Assembly (NCBI GenBank): GCA_944384585.1
Contig: CALWTY010000014.1
Location: 1-47,248 of the forward strand
Direction of reading: 5' to 3'
Length of the DNA: 47,248 bases
DNA from: an uncultured Clostridia bacterium
Lineage (GTDB): Bacteria > Bacillota > Clostridia > Oscillospirales > CAG-272
This document shows positions 33,957 to 43,638 of this stretch, piece after piece; position 1 is the first letter of the stretch; each line of letters begins with the position of its first letter. The translations under genes and the position numbers were made by a program. The notes below the pieces were generated by a model that was not told the origin of the DNA, searched no databases, and saw nothing but the letters and a program-made list of their open reading frames with translations.

Positions 33957-35255
33957 ATGAACAAAAAAATTCTTGCCCTTTTGATTACAAGCCTTTCGCT
34001 GCTGCTTGTTTTGCTGGTGTTTCCCCTTGCAGGCAATGCGGAAGGCCGCACCGTCGTCTATCTGACGGACGGCGGCGCAGGAACGAAGGACGGCAGCTCC
34101 GCGGAGAATGCGGCGGGCAGTCTGTCCGAGGCGCTTTCGCTTCTTGATCTGACGCAGGACTGTACCGTCGTTGTCTGCGGCCCTGTCTTCCTGTGGGACG
34201 AATGGGACTACGGCGTTGATTACACGGGATCGGTTACCTTTACTTCGGTTTATGATAAGGTGGACTGGCGCTCCGTCAACGACGCAGGTTTAAATTTTAT
34301 GTTTATAAACTTCGTCCTTCGCGGCGCTACGAACTTTGAATATATCAAATTCAATTGCGTCAGCGGCACCGGCGGAGTTCATATCAACTGCGGCTTCAAT
34401 CCTCTGACCATCGGGTACGGCGTTGAGGTGTCAGGCGATCAGCTCACCGGTCTTTCCGACAGCAAGTCGATCTTTATCGTCGGCGGCTATCAGCAGGGAC
34501 GCGGCGACTATGCCGAGGGTGTGAGCAGCACCGAAAAGAACGTCGATATCAAATGCTATTCCGGCACCAATATCCTGATCAACGTCTGGTCGCGCGGTAC
34601 CATGAACGAGGAGTACACCGGCGAGGCGAATGTCGTGATCGGCGGCGATGCCAACATCGGCTCGATCTTTGTTGCCGGTCTGAAAACCCAGAACAGTATG
34701 TACGGCAAGACCAATATCACCGTCGAGGGCAACGCGACCGTCCAGAATATCTACAGCAGCGCTTCCGTCACCGCGACGGTTCAGGCGCTGAATGTCAACT
34801 GGTACGGCGGCTCGCTGCTGTCCTGTCTCGATAATCTCCGCGAGGACGAGAATGTGGTGACCTATACCGAGGGCAAGAACCTCTTTGCCTCCGCCGCTGC
34901 CAAAGCGACCGAGAACTACTCCGCCGTTGCCGCATTCTTCACCTCCGAGAAGGAGGTCACCGCCCCCGAAACGACTCCCCACACGCCCCCTGTCATTGAA
35001 GTGACCCAGACCGAGCCCCCTGTCACCGAGCCTCCTGTTTCCGACACGAAGCCTGATGACGAGACGAAGCCCGACGAAACGACTGAGCCTGCCTCTTCCG
35101 GCACGACGCCCTCCGGCGATGTAACGACAAGCGGCACTTCGTCGCCTTCGGAGCCTTCTTCCTCCCCCGTTATGCTGATTGTCGGGATTGTGGCGGTTGT
35201 CGTGATCGCCGCGGTCGTTGTGGTCATTGTGATTGCCAAGAAAAAGAAGAAATAA
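33957..35255 (+). CDS. Secreted beta-helix-like surface protein with C-terminal membrane anchor
   Basis: 432 residues with AAGAGGAAT upstream. The signal peptide ends near residue 28 (AGNAEG). The next stretch VVYLTDGGAGTKDGSS resembles the N-cap of right-handed beta-helix (DUF1565-like) domains. Gly/Asn-rich strands continue to about 330. A Pro/Thr/Glu-rich linker follows, then a membrane helix and KKKKK, without LPXTG. The linker and anchor are almost identical at DNA level to those of the next gene. Carbohydrate binding is a guess from the fold. Confidence 0.72.
   Translation: MNKKILALLITSLSLLLVLLVFPLAGNAEGRTVVYLTDGGAGTKDGSSAENAAGSLSEALSLLDLTQDCTVVVCGPVFLWDEWDYGVDYTGSVTFTSVYDKVDWRSVNDAGLNFMFINFVLRGATNFEYIKFNCVSGTGGVHINCGFNPLTIGYGVEVSGDQLTGLSDSKSIFIVGGYQQGRGDYAEGVSSTEKNVDIKCYSGTNILINVWSRGTMNEEYTGEANVVIGGDANIGSIFVAGLKTQNSMYGKTNITVEGNATVQNIYSSASVTATVQALNVNWYGGSLLSCLDNLREDENVVTYTEGKNLFASAAAKATENYSAVAAFFTSEKEVTAPETTPHTPPVIEVTQTEPPVTEPPVSDTKPDDETKPDETTEPASSGTTPSGDVTTSGTSSPSEPSSSPVMLIVGIVAVVVIAAVVVVIVIAKKKKK
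35010..35255 (+). repeat. Linker/anchor module, copy 1
   Basis: Aligned without gaps to 36384-36629 (offset 1374). It is identical over 95 bases (35050-35144) and more diverged in the membrane-helix part. The beta-helix parts of the two genes are not alike at this level. Confidence 0.85.
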
Positions 35256-35309
35256 TTCGCACGGATGATTTCACCGTTTGGTGAAAAACTACTATTTGGG
35301 AGGTTTACC

Positions 35310-36629
35310 ATGAAAAAAACACTGAGTTTGATCATTGCAATCGTCATGGTCGCTGCCATGGCAGTTTTCCCCGTATCGGCAGCTTCCGCTGATCTTTACG
35401 TCAAGGCCGGAGGAACGGGAGACGGATCTTCCGAGAGCAATGCGTTCGGTTCTTTGACGGATGCGTATAATGCCGCCGCTGCCATGACGGAGGATGTTAC
35501 CATTCATGTGGTCGGAACGCTCGACATCCAGATGGCGGAGTCGGTCGGCAGCGCCGATACCTTTATCGCGCCGGAGCATGCCAACACCATCACCATCACC
35601 GGCGGCAAGCTGAACGACATTCAACCGAAGGGCTGGTTCTGGGTTCTCGGCGGCAAGACCGTCATCGATAACACCGAGATTGCTACCGCCAACGGCATCT
35701 TCTTCATCACCGACTTCTATGATTTCACGGTGGGAACCGGCGTAACGACGACCGGTAAGATCAGCGTCGGCGCGACCGCCGCCAATTCCTCCCGCCATCT
35801 TGACATCTTTACGAAAACCTATACCGGCAACGCCAGAATCACGCTTCTCTCCGGCACCTACGGCGATGTGTCGATCATGCGTCAGAATTCCAAGGGCGTC
35901 GTGATCAACGGCTCCTCCATCATCACCATCGGCGGAACGGCTGTGGTCGATAATCTCGTGACGGCGCGCAATATGCTCGCGACGATCGAGAACTCCACGA
36001 TTATTCTGGACGGCGGAAAGGTCAACCGCTTCGTCGGTAACTGCGACAGAGCTGCCGCGAATCTGACCGCTCCCACCTATGTCTCCGGTGCAACCGGCAC
36101 CTTCAAGGTCATTGTGACCAAGAACTTCAAGATCGCAGATTCCTTCAATCAGGAAAACGGCTCCACCTTCTTCGGAATCTCCGGCGTGACCGCTGCGACC
36201 ATTGCGGAGGCCGATCAGGAAACGCTGATCGGTAAGGCGGAATATATTCTGCAGATCGCGCCCGAGGTCTATGACGAGGTAACCGCTGCCGCCGATAAGG
36301 TGCAGACCATCTCCTTTGACTCCGTTGTGAACAAAACGCACACCGCAGAGGATGAGCAGCTGCCCGAAATCGAGCCTCCGGTGACCGAGCCCCCTGCCAC
36401 CGAGCCTCCTGTTTCCGACACGCAGCCTGATGACGAGACGAAGCCCGACGAAACGACTGAGCCTGCCTCTTCCGGCACGACGCCCTCCGGCGATGTAACG
36501 ACAAGCGGCACTTCGTCGTCTCAGGAGCCTTCTTCCTCTCCTGTTATGCTGATTGTCGGGATCGCAACGGTTGTCGTTGTGATTGCGGCGGTTGTGATCA
36601 TTGTGGTCGCCAAGAAAAAGAAAAAGTAA
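35310..36629 (+). CDS. Secreted beta-helix-like surface protein with C-terminal membrane anchor (paralogue pair)
   Basis: 439 residues starting at the ATG at 35310 with GGGAGG ahead. The signal peptide MKKTLSLIIAIVMVAAMAVF... ends near residue 25. DLYVKAGGTGDGSS begins the helix-type domain; HSNTITITGGKLND-like and VINGSSIITIGG-like strands recur. A Pro/Thr/Glu linker, a membrane segment and KKKKK end it. It is closely similar, along the whole helix domain, to the product of 40595-41752. No LPXTG is present. The role is unknown. Confidence 0.72.
   Translation: MKKTLSLIIAIVMVAAMAVFPVSAASADLYVKAGGTGDGSSESNAFGSLTDAYNAAAAMTEDVTIHVVGTLDIQMAESVGSADTFIAPEHANTITITGGKLNDIQPKGWFWVLGGKTVIDNTEIATANGIFFITDFYDFTVGTGVTTTGKISVGATAANSSRHLDIFTKTYTGNARITLLSGTYGDVSIMRQNSKGVVINGSSIITIGGTAVVDNLVTARNMLATIENSTIILDGGKVNRFVGNCDRAAANLTAPTYVSGATGTFKVIVTKNFKIADSFNQENGSTFFGISGVTAATIAEADQETLIGKAEYILQIAPEVYDEVTAAADKVQTISFDSVVNKTHTAEDEQLPEIEPPVTEPPATEPPVSDTQPDDETKPDETTEPASSGTTPSGDVTTSGTSSSQEPSSSPVMLIVGIATVVVVIAAVVIIVVAKKKKK
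36384..36629 (+). repeat. Linker/anchor module, copy 2
   Basis: See copy 1 at 35010-35255. The identical run is at 36424-36518 in this copy. Confidence 0.85.
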
Positions 36630-36642
36630 AGAATAGGAACAG

Positions 36643-39600
36643 ATGAATCAAATAAGGTACACTCATATAAACAACAACTGCCCCGAACGGGCAGGCAAAA
36701 AGCGTATCTTTATGCTGATTGCCGCCGTCCTTGCCGCCGTTCTTACGGCGGCCGGGATGTTCTTCACCGTTTCGGCACAGGAAGATACCGTTTATCTTGA
36801 TGCGGCGGGGGGAAATGACGCAAATGACGGCTTTTCCGCTTCGACCGCCAAGAAGACCCTGAATGCCGCCATCCGGGCGTTGTCCGATCGGGACGGTACG
36901 ATCCTGCTTCTTTCCGATTATACCGTCAGCGGCGAATACACCGAGCCCTCCCATCGGGGAACGATCACCATTTCCTCCGGGCGGAGCGGTGCGGAGCTGA
37001 TCCTCGCTGCCTCTTCCGTCTATCGGATGCAGGGACCGATGATCTGGGACGATATGACCGTTCAATGCAGCGGAACGACGGTTCTTGCAGCACAGTTCAA
37101 CCGGATCGAGTTCGGGGAAGACCTGACGATATCCGGCGGACTGAGCAGCTTATTCGTCAACGGAGGCTATGAAAAGCCCTCCTCCAAAAATCTTCCCGTC
37201 AACCGCGATTCCAACATCGTGATCAACGGCGGCGAGTTCCGCTCGGTCTGCGGCTTTACCCGTACCAAAGGCGTTGCGACCGCCTATTACACCGGCGTTT
37301 CCAACATCACCGTCAACGGCGGTAGGATCGCCGCGCTCTTCGGAGGCCCGCTCTACAATCATGCCGGCGGAAGCACCGTCATCACGGTCAACGACGGTAC
37401 GATCGACGAGCTGAATACCGGAGGCGATGTCACAAGACGCCTTGACGGCTCCGCTGCCGTGATCCTGAACGGCGGTGGCGTCGGTAAACTTAACATCAAC
37501 AACGTCATCGGCGATGCGTCCGTCGAATTCAACGGCGGCTCATTCAACAGCGTCGCAATCACCTACGGCAACGATACGCTCAAGGAATCGGCACAGAATG
37601 CCGGCTCGGTCAAAACCGCAAAGTACAATCTTCTTCGCTACACCGAGCAGCAGATCCGCAGCATCATCGAGCTGTTTGACAGCACCGAAAACCGAACCGT
37701 TGTCCGTGTTTCGGGCAGCGGAGCGGGAGAGCCCGGCACGGTTGCCACCCTGCAGGAGGCGTTCTCGCTTCTGAAGGTGGCGGGCGGCGAGATCCTTGTA
37801 AGCGGCAGAGTCCGCTGCGAGGCGGGCGTGCTGCCGGAAGCCGGCGGGCCGATCACCGTTTCGGGTGACGGAACGGCGGAGCTGGTCTTCGGCCCGACGG
37901 GAGAGATGACCTTCTCCTCCCCAGTCGTGCTTCGCAATCTTGCCATTGTTTCGCAGGGGACGCTGACGGTGAAGAGCCTCGGCTCTCTGACGGCGGAAAA
38001 GGATGTCACCGTGGAAGGCATCGTCAACCTTGACATTGCCTCCGACAAAGGCAAGCTGACACTGGCCGGCGGACAGTATGCCGGGATCACGCTTTCCGGC
38101 AAGGAGACGGAGGTCTTGGTGGAAGGCGCGAAGATTGCATCGATCGGCGGTTCCCCCGCTCTCTTCACCATGACGGAGGGGGAGCTGACGGAGGTTTCGC
38201 TGACCGCCGGCGAGGGGGCGATCTATCGTCTCTTCGGCGGGGAAATCGGCAAGCTGACGCTGTCGGGCGGCGCATTTACGCTTTATCTCGGCAACGCCGC
38301 GATCGCAGAATATGACGGATCGGGACTGACCGGGGATGCCTCCTCGCGCACCCTGCTCAAGGGTCGGAATGCATCGGAAGCGGCGGCTGCTCTCTTCGGA
38401 AGCGGCTTCGGCAGCGTGAGTGAGGCCAATCTCGTGTATCTTGCCGACGGCGGCAAGGGCGACGGTTCGTCTCCCTACTCGCCGCTCGGAAGCCTCAGCG
38501 ATGCCATCAAGGCTCTCGGCGGGGACGGCAGAGTCGTTCTCTGCGGCGACTACACTCATACGACCATGCGCACCACGCTCTACGACTACAAGCTCACCCT
38601 GTCGGCAAACGACGGTATGACGACCTATGACGCTTCGCTGCGCATGAATGCTTCTCTGTCGTTCGGCGGGGAAACGCTGATCGAAAAACTCCGATTCGCG
38701 GTTGCCAAGTCTGATGTGACGATCTACGGCATGGGGCATCCGCTGACCATCGGAGAGGGGGTAAGTACCATCCTTGAAAAGGGTAACACCTCCTATATCA
38801 ACCTCTGCGGCGGCAGTGCCGACGCAAACGTCAAAACCGATATTTCCCTCACCGTGTCAAGCGGGGAGTGGGGATGGCTCAGAGGCGGATCGGTCAATTC
38901 CGGCGCTGTCACCATGAACAGCCAGAAGGTCTCAATTGTGATCAACGGGGGCAGCTTCCGCCGCTATGTGGCGCTCTCCGCCTACGGATATTCCTACGGT
39001 TCGGCCTCGCTGATCGTCAACGGCGGTACCTTCTACGGCGGAATCTACGGGGTCATGTCCGACACCGAGCTGAGCCACAGCATTGATTGGGATTTCACCA
39101 TCGAGCTGAATGACGGAACTGTCTACTTCCAGATCGCGCCGGCGCTTCAGCGCTCCACGCAGCTCAGAGGCAGCTATAAGGTCATTCTCAACGGCGGGGA
39201 TTATTCCCATCTGACCGATCTTCTCGGCGCAGAGAAGTTCGCCGGCAATATGACCTCCGAGCTTGTCGTCGGGGACGGCGTCGATCTCACTGCCAAGGAG
39301 ACCGGAGAGATCGATTTCACAAACTACCTCCGTCCCGGCGCCGACCCGTGGCTCTTTACCCACGACGGGTACTACTACTACGCCGCGACGGGCGGCATCC
39401 TCCACAAGGTTGCGAATCTTGCGGATCTGGCCTATTCCACAGGCTACAAGATCTATAACCCCGTTCGGGGCACGCCTTACGGCCACCGGATGTGGTCTCC
39501 CGAGATTCACTACTTCTCCGCCGAGGAGGTCGGGGAGGAGTATGCCGGCTGGTATCTCTTCATCTGCTGTGACGACGGCAGCGTGGAGACGACGGAAAAG

Positions 39601-40548
39601 CTGCGCGCCTATGTGCTGAAGTGCCTTGACGGAGACGATCTGCTCGGTCGTTGGGGACACCCCATCACCGGCGAGGTCAACGTTCCCGTTCAGATGTACA
39701 ACGAGGACGATCCGTCCGTCAACAACAATAACGCCCTCTTCGGCGGAATGTCGGTTGTCCGGATCGACGGCGTGCCGTACATCACCTTCATCTCGGAGGT
39801 GGGACGCGGAACTGCCGATTACTATCAGACCATCAGCATCACGCGGATGAAAACGCCCTGGATCATGTACGGCGAATCGACGGTCATCTGTAAGCCGGAA
39901 TATGATTGGGAAAAGGGCGGCTACGGCAAAGCCGAGAACGAGGACAAGTGGTGGCCGATGGTGGTGGAGGGAAGCACCGCTGTCTACGGAGACAACGGTG
40001 AGGTCTTCATCGTCTATTCCGGAAGCGGCTATTGGACGACCGAGTATAATCTCGCGCTCCTCACCTATACCGGCGGCGATCCCCTTTCGGCGTCGAGCTG
40101 GAAAAAGGCGACCAAGCCCTTCCTGTACAAGTCCGACAGCATCAACGGCTGCGGACACGCCTCCTATATCACCGACGTTGACGGACAGCGCTGGGTTTGC
40201 TATCATGCCTATACCGGCAGAGATACCTCCAGCGGACGGTTCATCTTCGTTGAGCCCTACACCATCGACAAAAACGGTCTGACGGTCGGAAACGGAAGCG
40301 GACATCCCAATGACATCGATACCGTCTACACGGTCAACGTCAATCCGAAGTCCCTTTCCGAGAAGATCGACGGCTTTGTTGCCGAGCCCGAGAAGCCCGC
40401 CGAAAGCGGAAGCGACTCTGTCTCGGAGAGCGAGCCCACCGCCGACAGCGATAACGGCACGGTGCTGTTTATCGTGATCTGTGCGGTGATCGCGGTGGCT
40501 GCCATCGGCGCTGTCGCCTTTGTCCTGCTGAGCGGGAAGAAAAAATGA
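36643..40548 (+). CDS. Giant surface protein: beta-helix regions fused to a GH43-like domain
   Basis: 1301 residues. A signal or membrane segment lies at about 22-44. Two beta-helix N-cap-like sequences occur, TVYLDAAGGNDANDGF (about 49) and LVYLADGGKGDGSS (597), each followed by repeated NGG-rich strands. From about 890 a GH43-like propeller is read: Asp901 (GADPWLF) and Glu1109 (VVEGSTAV) match catalytic positions, but the second Asp is replaced (LFGGMSVV, Gly1034, where the lipoprotein has IDGTVM). A linker, a membrane helix (about 1273-1295) and KKK end it. It could be a surface binder or a weakened enzyme. It is 13 bases after the preceding gene. Confidence 0.72.
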   Translation: MNQIRYTHINNNCPERAGKKRIFMLIAAVLAAVLTAAGMFFTVSAQEDTVYLDAAGGNDANDGFSASTAKKTLNAAIRALSDRDGTILLLSDYTVSGEYTEPSHRGTITISSGRSGAELILAASSVYRMQGPMIWDDMTVQCSGTTVLAAQFNRIEFGEDLTISGGLSSLFVNGGYEKPSSKNLPVNRDSNIVINGGEFRSVCGFTRTKGVATAYYTGVSNITVNGGRIAALFGGPLYNHAGGSTVITVNDGTIDELNTGGDVTRRLDGSAAVILNGGGVGKLNINNVIGDASVEFNGGSFNSVAITYGNDTLKESAQNAGSVKTAKYNLLRYTEQQIRSIIELFDSTENRTVVRVSGSGAGEPGTVATLQEAFSLLKVAGGEILVSGRVRCEAGVLPEAGGPITVSGDGTAELVFGPTGEMTFSSPVVLRNLAIVSQGTLTVKSLGSLTAEKDVTVEGIVNLDIASDKGKLTLAGGQYAGITLSGKETEVLVEGAKIASIGGSPALFTMTEGELTEVSLTAGEGAIYRLFGGEIGKLTLSGGAFTLYLGNAAIAEYDGSGLTGDASSRTLLKGRNASEAAAALFGSGFGSVSEANLVYLADGGKGDGSSPYSPLGSLSDAIKALGGDGRVVLCGDYTHTTMRTTLYDYKLTLSANDGMTTYDASLRMNASLSFGGETLIEKLRFAVAKSDVTIYGMGHPLTIGEGVSTILEKGNTSYINLCGGSADANVKTDISLTVSSGEWGWLRGGSVNSGAVTMNSQKVSIVINGGSFRRYVALSAYGYSYGSASLIVNGGTFYGGIYGVMSDTELSHSIDWDFTIELNDGTVYFQIAPALQRSTQLRGSYKVILNGGDYSHLTDLLGAEKFAGNMTSELVVGDGVDLTAKETGEIDFTNYLRPGADPWLFTHDGYYYYAATGGILHKVANLADLAYSTGYKIYNPVRGTPYGHRMWSPEIHYFSAEEVGEEYAGWYLFICCDDGSVETTEKLRAYVLKCLDGDDLLGRWGHPITGEVNVPVQMYNEDDPSVNNNNALFGGMSVVRIDGVPYITFISEVGRGTADYYQTISITRMKTPWIMYGESTVICKPEYDWEKGGYGKAENEDKWWPMVVEGSTAVYGDNGEVFIVYSGSGYWTTEYNLALLTYTGGDPLSASSWKKATKPFLYKSDSINGCGHASYITDVDGQRWVCYHAYTGRDTSSGRFIFVEPYTIDKNGLTVGNGSGHPNDIDTVYTVNVNPKSLSEKIDGFVAEPEKPAESGSDSVSESEPTADSDNGTVLFIVICAVIAVAAIGAVAFVLLSGKKK

Positions 40549-40594
40549 CCACTGCGCCGGGATCGGCGTAACAAATATATTCAGGAGGAACATC

Positions 40595-41752
40595 ATGAAA
40601 AAAACATTGTGTATGATCATTGCGATTGTCATGGTCGCTGCCATGGCAGCATTCCCCGCATCTGCCGCTTCGGTGGATCTCTACGTCAAGGCCGGCGGAA
40701 CCGGTGACGGCTCTTCCGAGAGCAGTGCGTTCGGTTCTTTGGCGGATGCGTACACGGCTGCCGCCTCCAAGAACGGGGATGTTACCATCCATGTTGTCGG
40801 TACGGTGGATCTCAACTTCGGCACTAAGACCTATATCGCCCCCGAGCATTCCAACACCATCACCATTACGGGCGGCAAGCTGAACGATGTTTATACGGCG
40901 GGCTGGTTCTGGGTTCTCGGCGGCAAGACTGTCATCGAGAATATCGAGATTGCCACTGCGAAGGGAATCTACTTCATCACCGATTTCTATGATTTCACGG
41001 TGGGAACCGGTGTGACGACGACCGGAAAGTTCTATGTCGGCGTGACTGCATCCAATGCGTCGCGTCATTTGGACAGCGACACCAAAACTTACACCGGAAA
41101 CGCCAAAATCACGCTTCTTTCCGGATCATATACCGACGTGTCGATCATGCGTCAGAATTCGAAGGGAACCAAGATTGTAGGCTCCTCCACCATCACCATC
41201 GGCGGAACGGCTGCGGTCGATAACCTCGTGACGGCGCGTAATATGGCCAATGGAACGATTGACAACAGCACGATTATTCTCGACGGCGGAAAGGTCAACC
41301 GCTTCCTCGCAAACTGTGACAGAGCCGCCGCGGATCTGGTCAAACCCGACTATTTCTCCGGCGCAACCGGCACCTTCAAGGTCGTTGTGACCAAGAACTT
41401 CAAGATTGCCGATTCCTTCAAGGAGGAAAACGGCTCCACCTTCTTCGGAATCTCCGGTGTGACCGCTGCGGCCGCTACCGCGGAGCAGCAGGAAGCCCTT
41501 CTCGGAAAGGGTGTGTTTACCCTTGAGATTGACAGCGAGGTCTACGACGAGGTGATCGCCGCTACCGATAAGATTCAGAGCATCACCTTCGATACCATCG
41601 AGAAGAAGACTGCCTCCGCCGGAAGCGACGAGAATCCGGAAGTGCCCACCGATCCTGTTGTTCCGCCTACGGCTGACTTTGTCTCCGCTGCAATCGCCGC
41701 CGGACTCCTGGCAATCGGCACGGTTGTCGTGATCGGCAAAAAGAGACGCTGA
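40595..41752 (+). CDS. Secreted beta-helix-like surface protein, paralogue of 35310-36629
   Basis: 385 residues with AGGAGG before the ATG. The signal peptide MKKTLCMIIAIVMVAAMAAF, the DLYVKAGGTGDGSS cap and most of the helix domain closely match the protein of 35310-36629, at both protein and DNA level. The end differs: a short linker (NPEVPTDPVVPPT), a membrane helix and KKRR instead of the Pro/Thr linker and poly-Lys. A terminator follows, so it is probably the last gene of the series. Confidence 0.75.
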   Translation: MKKTLCMIIAIVMVAAMAAFPASAASVDLYVKAGGTGDGSSESSAFGSLADAYTAAASKNGDVTIHVVGTVDLNFGTKTYIAPEHSNTITITGGKLNDVYTAGWFWVLGGKTVIENIEIATAKGIYFITDFYDFTVGTGVTTTGKFYVGVTASNASRHLDSDTKTYTGNAKITLLSGSYTDVSIMRQNSKGTKIVGSSTITIGGTAAVDNLVTARNMANGTIDNSTIILDGGKVNRFLANCDRAAADLVKPDYFSGATGTFKVVVTKNFKIADSFKEENGSTFFGISGVTAAAATAEQQEALLGKGVFTLEIDSEVYDEVIAATDKIQSITFDTIEKKTASAGSDENPEVPTDPVVPPTADFVSAAIAAGLLAIGTVVVIGKKRR

Positions 41753-41830
41753 TTCCAACAAACCGATGACGAAAGCCGTCGGGAAACCGCACGGACGATC
41801 GTCGGAATAAACGACGAAACGATCATCAAA

Positions 41831-41862
41831 AGGAGCTTCGCAATTTGCGAAGCTCCTTTTTC
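41831..41862 (+). terminator. Terminator of the surface-protein series
   Basis: AGGAGCTTCGCAA pairs with TTGCGAAGCTCCT around a T-rich loop and ends in TTTTTC. Confidence 0.9.
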
Positions 41863-42267
41863 ATGCGCGCTCCGGGGGACGATCATCGCACAGGTTCTGA
41901 TTCCGATGGGCTGCCGCGTCGGGCGATCGGACGGGAGGGGGACTGATTTCAAGATCAGATCGGACGGGATGCGCCGTGCAGGGCGGCATCCTGCGCTCTC
42001 GCCCTCGGATTTGCCGCAGAAGGAGGGTTGATCCGTCGGGCGGGCTTACCAGCCGTCTGCGCAAATAAGACGCAAATACGGCTGCTTAAGGGGACAGGAG
42101 CGGGAGGCTGAAAAAGGCCGCGATCCGCTCCCCGAAAAACGATTCGCCCGCCGGGTACGCGGCGGGCGCGCTTGGGGAAGGGGAATTGAGGCGATGCCGC
42201 TCTCTTCCTTTCGTGAAGACCACAGAAGGCCTTGACCCGAAACGGAAAGGGAAGGGCTTCTGATGCA
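41863..42267. other. Gene-free stretch between the surface series and ftsZ
   Basis: No supported gene. A hairpin CGCCCGCCG/CGGCGGGCG lies at about 42147-42170. Minus-strand frames here look like shadows with no known motif. Confidence 0.6.
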
Positions 42268-42304
42268 TTTGAAAAAAATCGGAGCAAGCAAGATGCTTGC
42301 TCCG
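42268..42304 (-). terminator. Terminator of ftsZ
   Basis: On the minus strand GGAGCAAGCA pairs with TGCTTGCTCC and is followed by GATTTTTTTC. Confidence 0.9.
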
Positions 42305-42371
42305 ATCAACGGCAGGAGTGCGTCCTCCCGCCGCAGCAGAGGTTCTGTCAGCGAGGCGGAAGGGATCCCGA

Positions 42372-43484
42372 TCAGCCTCTCTTTTTCTTTGTGATGTCGA
42401 GGATATCCTTGAAGAAATCGTAATCGTCAGAGCCTTCCTCCGCCTCATCGTCGGAGGTCTCCTTCTTTTCGGGCTGGGGCTTGGGCTGTGCCGGCGCAGC
42501 TTTGATCTCCTGCTTGATCTCCTTGCGGTCGCCGTCAAGACCGGTGGCGACGACGGTGATCGACATGGTGTCCTCAAGCGAATCGTCGAAGGCAGCACCC
42601 CAGATAATCTGCGCATCGGGATGCGCTTCCTCCGTGATGATGGTGGAAGCGGTATCGATCTCTTCCATTCCGATATCGGGGGAAGCGGTGATGTTGACGA
42701 GAATGCCTCTTGCGCCCTCGATGGAAGTCTCGAGCAGGGGGCTGGAGATCGCCATCTTGGCGGCTTCCGTTGCCTTGTCCTTGCCGGAGGCGCTTCCGAT
42801 TCCCATATGGGCAGAACCTGCGTTCTGCATGACGGTGGTGACGTCGGCAAAGTCGAGGTTGACGATTCCCGGGACGTTGATCAGATCGGAGATGCTCTGA
42901 ACGCCGCGGCGGAGGACGTTGTCGGCCTCGGCAAAGGCGTTGGCAAAGGTGATTCTGGTGTCGGAGATCTGCTTTAGTCTCTCGTTGGGGATGATGATCA
43001 GGGAATCCACGGTCTCACGGAAGCGTTCGATCCCGCCGAGCGCGGCCTCCATTCTCTTTCTGCCCTCAAAATTGAAGGGCTTGGTCACGATACCGATGGT
43101 CAGAATATTCATGTCACGAGCCAGCTTGGCCACAATGGGAGCAGCGCCTGTCCCGGTGCCTCCGCCCATACCGGCGGTGATGAAGACCATATCGGTCCCC
43201 TTGAGCGCCGCAGCGATCTCCTCCTGGCTTTCCTCTGCGGCTCTTGCGCCGATTTCGGGATTTCCGCCGGCTCCGCGCCCTCTGGTGATCTTGTCGCCGA
43301 TCGGGATCTTCTTGGGGGCAGCCGAACGCATCAGCGCCTGTTTATCGGTGTTGATGACGATAAACTCGACCCCGCGGATGTTGGTCTCGATCATGCGGTT
43401 GACGGCGTTGCTTCCGCCTCCGCCGACCCCTACGACCTTTATGTTAACGCCGATGTCATAGTTTTCTTCGAGCTCGAATGGCAT
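42372..43484 (-). CDS. ftsZ: Cell division protein FtsZ
   Basis: 370 residues. The tubulin signature GGGTGTG (107-113) follows [14 protein letters not shown] near the start; NADFADV-type and [11 protein letters not shown] motifs are present. The GTPase polymerises at mid-cell into the Z ring. The last residues, [14 protein letters not shown], form the C-terminal peptide that binds FtsA or similar partners, here with a basic end rather than the common LDIPxFLR. GAGGAGG precedes the start. It has its own promoter-like element and a terminator. Confidence 0.97.
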   Translation of the reverse strand: MPFELEENYDIGVNIKVVGVGGGGSNAVNRMIETNIRGVEFIVINTDKQALMRSAAPKKIPIGDKITRGRGAGGNPEIGARAAEESQEEIAAALKGTDMVFITAGMGGGTGTGAAPIVAKLARDMNILTIGIVTKPFNFEGRKRMEAALGGIERFRETVDSLIIIPNERLKQISDTRITFANAFAEADNVLRRGVQSISDLINVPGIVNLDFADVTTVMQNAGSAHMGIGSASGKDKATEAAKMAISSPLLETSIEGARGILVNITASPDIGMEEIDTASTIITEEAHPDAQIIWGAAFDDSLEDTMSITVVATGLDGDRKEIKQEIKAAPAQPKPQPEKKETSDDEAEEGSDDYDFFKDILDITKKKRG

Positions 43485-43567
43485 AGAAATATCCTCCTCA
43501 AAACTTTGTTAGACCCTCATTTTATTTGTAACTTATACAAGTGCCTGTAAACAAGTATACACTAATA

Positions 43568-43596
43568 ATGATAATATTTTTTAGAAAAGTATGCAA
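43568..43596 (-). promoter_or_regulatory. Promoter-like element before ftsZ
   Basis: On the minus strand TTGCAT, 17 bases, then TATCAT. The 150 bases before ftsZ are AT-rich and hold no gene. Confidence 0.55.
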
Positions 43597-43638
43597 GGGT
43601 TTTTGCGAAAATTAACTATATGTTCACAATTTTCCCGC

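Noticed and set aside
38932-40644. 570-residue minus-strand frame
   Set aside because: Antisense to the GH43-like part of the giant surface protein; no motif.
24089-41752. SusC/SusD-type polysaccharide locus
   Set aside because: No TonB-dependent receptor or SusD-like lipoprotein is present, and the organism looks Gram-positive-type.
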